From assembly GCF_021347895.1 (NCBI RefSeq), contig NC_067116.1, positions 41,187,677 through 41,251,676 of the forward strand: a stretch of DNA of 64,000 nt. Reading direction: 5' to 3'. Source of the stretch: Acanthochromis polyacanthus. Taxonomy: Eukaryota; Chordata; Actinopteri; Pomacentridae. This document shows positions 56,601 to 64,000 of this stretch, one piece after another. The notes beneath the pieces were generated by a model, which searched no databases, was not told where the DNA came from, and saw only the letters and a program-made list of their open reading frames with translations. How positions within the stretch are numbered: the first letter of the stretch is position 1; each line of letters opens with the position of its first letter. The position numbers and the translations under genes are program-made.

Positions 56601-58469
56601 GTGTACAGTTGATTTCGAATTGGTGCCACAAGATGCTGAAATACTGCTGCACTCTGACTTCCATGTGGACCAGGCAAGTAAAATATTTTTCTTTGGAGAC
56701 AGGAAATTAACCGGTAATGTTCTTCTTGGATGAGAAATAAAATATCTTGACAAACTGTAAAAGAAGCCCAGTTACTGTTTTCTCAAACTTACCATAACCT
56801 GGATGAATGAGAATCAACAGAAACAACTGATAATGTCATTTTTTAAATGGTGAAGCTAACATAATGAGACTGAACAGTGGATAGATGGATGCAGTTGCTG
56901 GGAAAACTGTCCTACTTCCCATAATGTTCCATACATTTCTGTATATTCCGTGGATTTCCTTCCAGGTGTAAGTACTCTGCAGGCAGCGCTCCAATGTGCC
57001 TCATCTTAAGTGAGATAAGCATCAATGTGCAGCCAGTTCCTGAAAAAGAAGTTGGTCCCTTCCTGCAGCAGCAGCAGCTCACACCTCAGGCTGTCGGGAA
57101 ATGAAGCGACAGCCGGCAGCAACAGATTTACTTCAGTACTCAAGATCTTATCGGCAAAACAATAGCCGCCCAAACAATTTTAGGGCGTCATTAAGGTCAG
57201 TGTTAACAGAAATGTTTGACACCCAGGACAAGTGTCACATGTCTTCTGAATCTGCATATAGAATCTATACATTCCTAAACATCTCATTCCCTCTCTGTAC
57301 TGTATGTCTATTGTCCTAATTTGTGTTTTTCTAAGTTATTATCAATGTATAATAGTCTATGAATCGTGCAAAGAAAATGTGATACCAGTATTTCCATGTG
57401 ATAAACCTAAATTCATCACTCTGACGCATTCTAAGTTTATCTCCGGGTCACACTTGACAGGCAGCAAAGTTTACTACAAACAATGTGTTTTTTTTTTAAA
57501 AATCATTTTTTAAAGGGAAACTGTTTGTGACAGGAGCACAATCAACACCCTTCTGACTGCTGGACGTCACGTATCTTCTGAAGGTCAAACTTGACCTAAT
57601 ATGTTATCATAAAGTCATGTGATGCCGATATTTCATTTACGGTACTTACCCAAAATATAAGTGCTATGCCTATATCCTCATAGTTTTTGCACATTTAATT
57701 CTCAAGAAAGCCTTGCTTCCCTTTTTTCTTCAATAAAATGAACATGCTAAATGTTGTTGTTAAATAGTTTTTTTCTGACACACTTGCCTTTAATTTTCTA
57801 CAGCCCCAGCAACATTCAGGATACACAATATCCTACTGTGTTTTTCAATGAATCTGTAGTTTTTTCTAAAGATAAACCTGTGACTTTTAAACTAGCTGGT
57901 GTTTCAATATTATGGATTGAGATATGTAAAGGCTCATCACCTGAGTAATTAGGACAGACTGACTAAAGCTAAACCTCATTGTTGACAAACGCATCATACT
58001 GAAACACTGATTGCAGTAAGAAACAAAACAGTTCATATTGTTAATCTGCTCAGAAATTTACTTCTATTTCCATCAGCGTATTTAAGCCTCATCCAATTAA
58101 CATTTTTCACTGCTAGGACTGCCCACTGATGCCCCAGAGGACCAAAAGAATAAACTGCTTTAAGAAACAACCCTTATAGTAAAATATTAAGTTTTTTTAA
58201 GTTAACATCAGAAAAAAAAGTCATCTGGAAAAATGCAAAAACTTACAGTTTATCCGCACAGTGTGTCAGACAAATATAATTACTTTTGTTTGACACAAAA
58301 CACAAAACACATTAGTACCTAAATGGCTATTTATCATTCTTTCATTTTGTTATCATTATATACCGTATTCATGACTTTGAATGTTATTTTAAGAAATATA
58401 ATGCATTGGTTATATTCATATTAACTACAAATGTATTGACATAGTAAGTGAGACTTAACTCCCTTAAGT

Positions 58470-58509
58470 TTTAACTATATCTATATCTATATCTATATGT
58501 ATGTATGTA

Positions 58510-58602
<93 letters not shown>
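58470..58602. repeat. (TATC)n / (TATG)n / (TG)n microsatellite
   Basis: Short TATATC and TATG runs, then about 43 TG units, about 0.5 kb upstream of the firrm start codon. Confidence 0.97.
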
Positions 58603-58605
<3 letters not shown>

Positions 58606-59145
58606 TCAAGGAAACAGTTGTTAATTTCATCGCTTTACCTTACATACAGTTTCTCATTAGTTGACAACGCTGGCTTGTCAACGTTTCAACCAATCAGAGT
58701 GAGAGAAGATGAGTAGCGTCGGTCGAACGTCACATCCAGTTAAAAGAACGGCGGGCGGTATGCCTGTCTACAGCTTATTATCTGTTCGTCTCTCTTTAAT
58801 AATTTCTACATTTGAGTCTTTGACCAGATAAAATGGTAACGGTAGGCGACTCGAAGGAACGTTGAAGTGATTCTACGCCTCGGAACTGAACATTTATGGT
58901 ATGTTATTTATGGTAGGACGCTGTTATCAAAACTTAACTGCTATGCTAATGCTACTTGTAGCATAACATAGACAGCAAACGTTAGCCTCGGTTCTGTTTG
59001 GCTAGTCTGTGAGTAAGTTATTAATAACATAAGCTCAGGTACTGATGAAGCTATTGTACTAAACTGGGGCATTTTCAATGACTCATGCAGTGTCCTACAT
59101 ATTTCTGGACAGCAGGACTGAGCTCCACCGGTGCCTCCTTTCATC

Positions 59146-62100
59146 ATGTCCCAGACCAACATTTCTCTCCTGGATGAGGTGGTGCAGTGGAGTCAGGAAA
59201 CCTGCCGCCAGGAGCTCAGGTCTGTCCTGCCAAAACTCACCATATCCTCCCAAACTTCATGCCCATCCCTGGCGTTTTGATGATCTCATGCGTCAGGTTT
59301 TACTGTAGGGAAAGTCCAGTGATTGCCTCTTTATGATAAGAGTATAGGAAAAGCACAGAAAAATAAATTAATTGATATTATTTATTAGTTAATATAATAG
59401 TTTGCAATATGCAGCCATACTGAACACCCAGCTCTTCACACCTTGTTAAGCTGATAAAGTTTTCTGAATATTTTCTGAGTGAAACTGTGTGAAAATTTGT
59501 GCTTTGCTCATGCTAATCTGTAATGCTTTCTGCATTACTACTGCAATTCTGCATATTTATCAAACATGTTTAGGGATTTTCCTTGACTGTTTGCACTCTT
59601 TGCATCATAAGTCTGACAGCTGGGATGATCATATACGTAAGTTTATCAATTGCACATTTTAAAAAAATACAAACTGCTTTTTTAGTACGTTTTCTGTTTT
59701 TTGCACTCCAAGTATGGAATGTATTTAAATAGGACTTCCTCACAGGTATACTGAAGATAATTACAGACATGTTCCTCCCTCACATTGGACTGTCAGAGCT
59801 GGAGGATGAGTGTTTCTCCCAGATCTTACCTAAGGTAAACAACACAACAACACCCTTTTTGTATATAGAACCATTTTTATGAATTCCTTCTCTTATATAA
59901 CACAGTGGCTACAGGGTTGAAATTATATTACATAAACTCAGTGCCATTAAACATTGCAGTATTTATTTTATCTAATATGCATTGTTGTTAAATAGGCCGT
60001 TTCTTATGTATTTCACTTAATAAACCTTATGTTTGCCCAGTATGTGGAGCTGGCTGACTAGCTGTAGTCAGTTGAGACTGTTTTTTATCCTTCTTTTGAC
60101 CCATTAGCCTCCTGATTGACTGTATGTTCCAAATGTAAATGCTTCTGCAAAATGAGTCCCATTAAAACCTTGCCTTGTAAAGGATTTGTTTTGTTGTGGT
60201 CATAGGGCTGTTAAATCAAGTAACAGTTTTCTTCCTATTCACTGCTTCATTTCGATGATGTTCCTTTGAAGTGTATTTATTTATCTTTGTGAATGTGTCT
60301 CATGTTTATCTGTCACAACTGTCTGCAGGCAGTGACGGTGTTTCACAGCATGATGAAAGAAGTCATGGACCAAGCTGGCGGACTCTCAAGTCAGAACACT
60401 GAACTGTGTGGCTTACTACGGAACATTTTACAGGTACAACTACAAAGTGTACAACATAATGACACAATATGTACCATACAAGTTTTCTACAATATATGTA
60501 GTATACTGTGTGTTGTTCTCTCTCGTCTAACTGATATTTTGACCAGATCCTGTTGTCTGTTTCAGGGACTGGTGCAGATAATTGATGCGCTGTCTACTTG
60601 TGTGCGTCACGTTGGCTCGTTTGAGGAAGCTCCTGACTTGGATGCTATCCGCTCGCTACCAACTTGTATCCTGAAAGTCCTGAGGGAAACATTTCAGCAC
60701 TGCAAGGTCAGTCTGTTTAGTTTACTGGTGGCATTTGTGAGAAACGACAGCCGCAAAAACAATCTCCATACACTTTGTCGTATATGGAGAAGAAAAACCT
60801 CTGTGATACAGTGCCTACAGAATTTAATTTTTTCAGTCATTTATTCAACTAAAAATATTTTGTGAGCATAGAATCTAGTATTGCTCCTGATAGCAGAACA
60901 ACTTCTTGTGGATGTTTTTCATAAATGTCCATTGTGTGTGATATCAGCATGCTGGAGTTCTTCACCACCATTCCTTAGTAGTTTTATTCGTGTAATTGTC
61001 CTGTTAAAATGCCCACTTTTACTTCAAATTCAACTTTAAATCCCCTTGTTATCCTCCAGCTCTGTTTGATATGATGCAGAATCAATGCTTAAATCGATGA
61101 CTACGAGCTGGCCAGAGACAACACAGCAACACCTTAACCTTTCCACCACCACGCTTTACAGTCAGTGTGAGATTGCTCTCCTGAGAAGTTGTCTTTGATC
61201 AGTCTGCTTTTACTGTGGCCAAACGACTCTGTCTTTGTTTCATTGTTTTTCCAGATGATCTAGTCTTTGGCTGTCTGTTCTTTGGAAAACGGTAGTTTTG
61301 CTATGACATCTTTTTTGGACAGCAAATGCTTTTTCCTGCCACAACTCCTGTGCAGGAAAAAGTTTTGCAGTGTCTTCCTGATTGTAAGCGGCAGCAATTT
61401 GGCACCAAAAGTTTCAAGATTTATCTGCGGTACCTGTGATGAAATTTTTGGGCTCTTGGAGGTGTCTTTTTGCATCAAACAGTCTGATATTGGGCTAAAT
61501 TCACAGGGGCAGTCGGTCATGAACAAATTGGAAATTCTCTACAATTTACACCACTTGTAGATGATTTTGCTTTCAGTGGAATGATATGTTTCCGATCATT
61601 TGGAGATCTTTTGAAATTCTGTTACTGTTAGGCATCCGCATGCCTTTTTTTCTCATGGTTTTAAAGAGTACTTTTGAACTTAAATGGCAAAGAGAGCTCC
61701 ACACGTTAGATATCGCAGGTTTCTAGAAGATTCTAGTTATTGACAGAGAGTCTGGAAAACCCTGACTGAAATTTTATGGATTAAAAGGTATGATTACTTT
61801 ATCGATGTGACTCATCTGTTGCCTTATTTAGTAAATTAAGAAATAACTACAATATGCAGATTTTATGTGTCATTTATTTGAGTATATACTATTATGAAAT
61901 ATTGGTTTTATTGCTCTGTAAACACTGTTTTAAAGAGGATCAAGTGTTTGTGAAAAGAAAAAAAAGCCAACAATTCCATTCAAATTTTCATGCAATTCTA
62001 AAATTCTGTGCACACGTTTCTATAATTTTTTTGTCAAATCCAAACAACACTGCATGTTGTCCCCAGGACAGTGAGGAGGTTTACTGCAGTCGTCTGTCCC

Positions 62101-63531
62101 TGGTGGCCGACCTGCTGCAGGGACTATTCAAGGAAGCATATTCCCTCCAGAAGAGTTTCTTGGAGCTGCTGGATCGGATCTCCCTGGAAAGCAGCGCTTC
62201 AGAGGAGGAGGTCTCTGACATTGTTACAGGTGTGGTGGTTTTTATGTGCCAAAATCTTCATTACATTGCCTACATTTAATGCAGTCTATTAAATATATCT
62301 TACATCGTCCTCCTCAGTGATTCACAGTCTCCTGGATATCTGCTCTCTTATCTCCAACCTGGACATAGCACTGCATGCTAACACATGGAAGTTCCTCATC
62401 AGGTCTGTACTCTTAATGCCGTATTGTCCTGCGTACTAGATGAATTGTTTTATTTAGTGACTTATTTTGAATGGTTATTGATTCATTCAGACAGAGTATA
62501 AAGTACCACTCATTGGTCGAGGAGCATCTACATCACCATGACATCAGCAGCAGCCTGAGTGACAACCTGCTGGCCTCCTTCCACAACTGTGTGGAGCTGG
62601 CTGAACAGATTAAACATATTGGTTTACAGGTAGGAATGCTCAGATTGGCTAGAAAAACCCCTTTAAAATCAATATTATTCATATGTTTTTTTTTTTGTTA
62701 CTTTGCACAGATGGATGAATGCTTGAGTTAGTATTTGTTTATCTCTTATCAAAGTTGTATTTCCTTTGAAACTAGGGAAGTTTTTCAATGTTTTCTTCGA
62801 GCATAAACATATTTGCTCAAAAAAAGTTGTTGCAAACACAGCATTTTTGTCTTTCCTGACTTTACTATATTCTGCATGGATAATGATGATTTTTTTTCCT
62901 GTGTCTTACCCTTGTGTGCTTAGAACAATGTATGACTTGTGTTTAAAAGTGTAAGGTCAAAGGTAGAGTTGATCTCGGTCACCTTTTGTATTTATGCTCT
63001 TTTGTCCTTTCTTAAAGGAGGCCAAACAAAGCCCAGAATACAAGCTGTTCCAGAAATCTGCAAAGATGTGCAGATTTTTTGCCAACACTTTGGTTCATTA
63101 CATAAAGGTACTAAAATTAGGATCTTCTTGCCACTCTCTTTGGTAGTTTAAACCTTTGTGCTGTGTCTCACTGTTAATTTTCTTTTTATAAATGTCTGCT
63201 TACATTTTAGGATAATTTCTTCTTTCCTCTTTTCAACAGGAATTCAAGTTTTTTCTGACAAAATGTTGCAGCAGTTTTCACCAACTTTATCTCCAGATCA
63301 TCAGGTATTTGTTGTTTGGCTGTAATTTTAGAAAGCAAATTAAGACCATAATTTACCCTTCCTGGTATTTTATGTCTTTCAGTAAGTTCCCTCCCAGTTT
63401 GTGTGCTCCAGAACTGCCCACGGCTCTGTCTGAGGAGCTGAAAGCAGCAGCTCTGGTTCCCATGGATGCTTTCCTCCTCCAGCTGCTGTCTCTGAGGCCG
63501 TTTGCTGAAGTTGCCCTCCGGCAGGATCTAT
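59146..63531 (+). CDS. firrm: FIRRM (C1orf112), N-terminal exons, gene continues past the window
   Basis: Eleven exons: 59146-59241, 59597-59636, 59746-59834, 60329-60433, 60566-60706, 62067-62229, 62318-62402, 62491-62629, 63018-63107, 63240-63304, 63383-63531; 387 codons, phase-consistent, then the window ends. FIRRM partners FIGNL1 in removing RAD51 and in mitosis and recombination. Matches to human: SVLPKL (SVLPRL), ILKIITDMFLPH (ILKIIVEMFLPH), GGLSSQNTELCGLLRNILQ, RLSLVADLLQGLFKEAYSLQ, VIHSLLDICS, ALHANTWKFLIRQS, YKLFQKSAKMCRFFANTLVH and KFPPSLCAPEL. The start MSQTNISLLDEVVQW matches the human MSQ start. The protein is all-helical with no catalytic motif in this part. Intron 1 is U12-like (separate entry). 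Intron 5 (60,707-62,066) holds degraded repeat DNA. Human FIRRM also neighbours SELE, in opposite orientation. Confidence 0.93.
59242..59596 (+). other. U12-type AT-AC intron in firrm
   Basis: The donor is ATATCCTCC, the branch site TTCCTTGAC (59579-59587, branch A 10 nt from the end) and the acceptor GCAC. All three fit the minor-spliceosome consensus. The joint gives SVLPKLT-SLHHKSDSW, the same length as human SVLPRLL-SMYQHSDSW. The only nearby GT donor (59220) gives the wrong phase. Confidence 0.85.
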
Positions 63532-63949
63532 GTGAGTTCAAAGCTTATCTTGTTGTCATTTTCTCCAAATACTGTGGAAGTGGTGAAAAATACTTTGCAG
63601 TTTCCCTTTGTAGTGAAAGCATGACTTTATGAACTTTCTACTGATTAGCTGTGGGCTAGTCTGACTCACCGGATGTAGATTTTGGGTCCAAGTCTGCAAT
63701 TGCCTTCACATTTGACACAATTTCCTCCTTTTCTCTCTGCTATGTGTGATAGAGTTTTCACAATCAGCAATTCATCAATCTCCAAATTGCTACACAGAAA
63801 ATTTCAAGTTTTGCAGAAGATTTGTATCATGCAGTAAGGCAGCCCTGCTAATGTTTGAGTCACTTTTTCATTTTAATGGCAGTGCTTAACTCCCTGTGTG
63901 CAGATGTTTCAGCAAAACAATCCTCTTGTCTCCATTTTGAGGAAACACT

Positions 63950-64000
63950 GTAGGGACAGACCGATAATCGTCCTGATCGATTAATGTGGCCGATATTTGA
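63950..64000. repeat. Dispersed CGATAATCG-type repeat, cut by the window end
   Basis: GGGACAGACCGATAATCGTC, then GATCGATTAATG and GGCCGATATT. Similar CCGATTATCGATAAAT phrases occur at about 3,070-3,135 and a related GGGCGATAAATCG at 21,297. Confidence 0.45.

Larger units (their letters stand above)
54175..58700. other. phpt1-firrm intergenic region
   Basis: About 4.5 kb with no gene I can support. It contains a 20-bp-arm hairpin (55,904-55,949), an inverted copy of the AT-rich repeat family, and a long TG tract. Frames here lack domain similarity. Confidence 0.5.

Noticed and set aside
59220..59225. GT donor (GTCTGT) at the end of firrm ELR as the exon 1 border
   Set aside because: It leaves two bases while the possible AG acceptor at 59572 needs one, and it discards SVLPKL, which matches human. 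The AT-AC U12 joint fits phase, length and motifs.

Overview
The window is vertebrate nuclear DNA, most likely from a ray-finned (teleost) fish. Genes are split into short GT-AG exons, the background is AT-rich, and Tc1-like transposons, MITEs, SINE-like units, LINE 3' ends and long CA/TG/TATC microsatellites are everywhere. Gene content matches human 1q23-q24: RXRG-LMX1A and SELP-SELL-SELE-FIRRM, here packed into 64 kb.

Left part, + strand. 1,032-5,355 holds the last five exons (ligand-binding domain) of an RXR gamma-type nuclear receptor, with a one-base frameshift in the fourth of them. 8,072-18,919 holds a complete eight-exon LMX1A-type LIM-homeodomain gene, with a poly(A) signal at 19,273.

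Middle part, - strand. There are four selectin genes. Reading left to right: (i) a chimeric gene, 23,339-24,971, whose promoter, signal peptide, lectin and EGF exons are a close copy of sele and whose two sushi exons are a close copy of selp; it ends in a read-through stop with no membrane exon, so it predicts a secreted selectin of 332 residues; (ii) selp, 27,238-34,030, with lectin, EGF, 11 sushi repeats, membrane segment and a P-selectin-like tail; (iii) sell, 35,735-40,521, with lectin, EGF, 2 sushi repeats, membrane segment and a short basic tail; (iv) sele, 44,714-47,981, with lectin, EGF, 6 sushi repeats and membrane segment, behind a TATA box and kappaB-like sites. In all four models the exon lengths sum to a multiple of three and the joints are phase-consistent. 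The order selp-sell-sele-firrm is the same as in human.

Right part, + strand. phpt1 (protein-histidine phosphatase) lies at 53,253-54,081. The first eleven exons of firrm (C1orf112) run from 59,146 to the window edge; its first intron reads as a U12-type AT-AC intron.

Membrane selectins tether leukocytes to vessel walls by binding sialyl-Lewis-type glycans. The tandem block therefore holds three membrane selectins plus one predicted soluble one that carries the sele lectin/EGF head and a near-copy of the sele promoter. Soluble competition or a humoral lectin role is inference only. I saw no tRNA or rRNA genes and no CRISPR arrays. All coordinates and sequence comparisons were made by eye.
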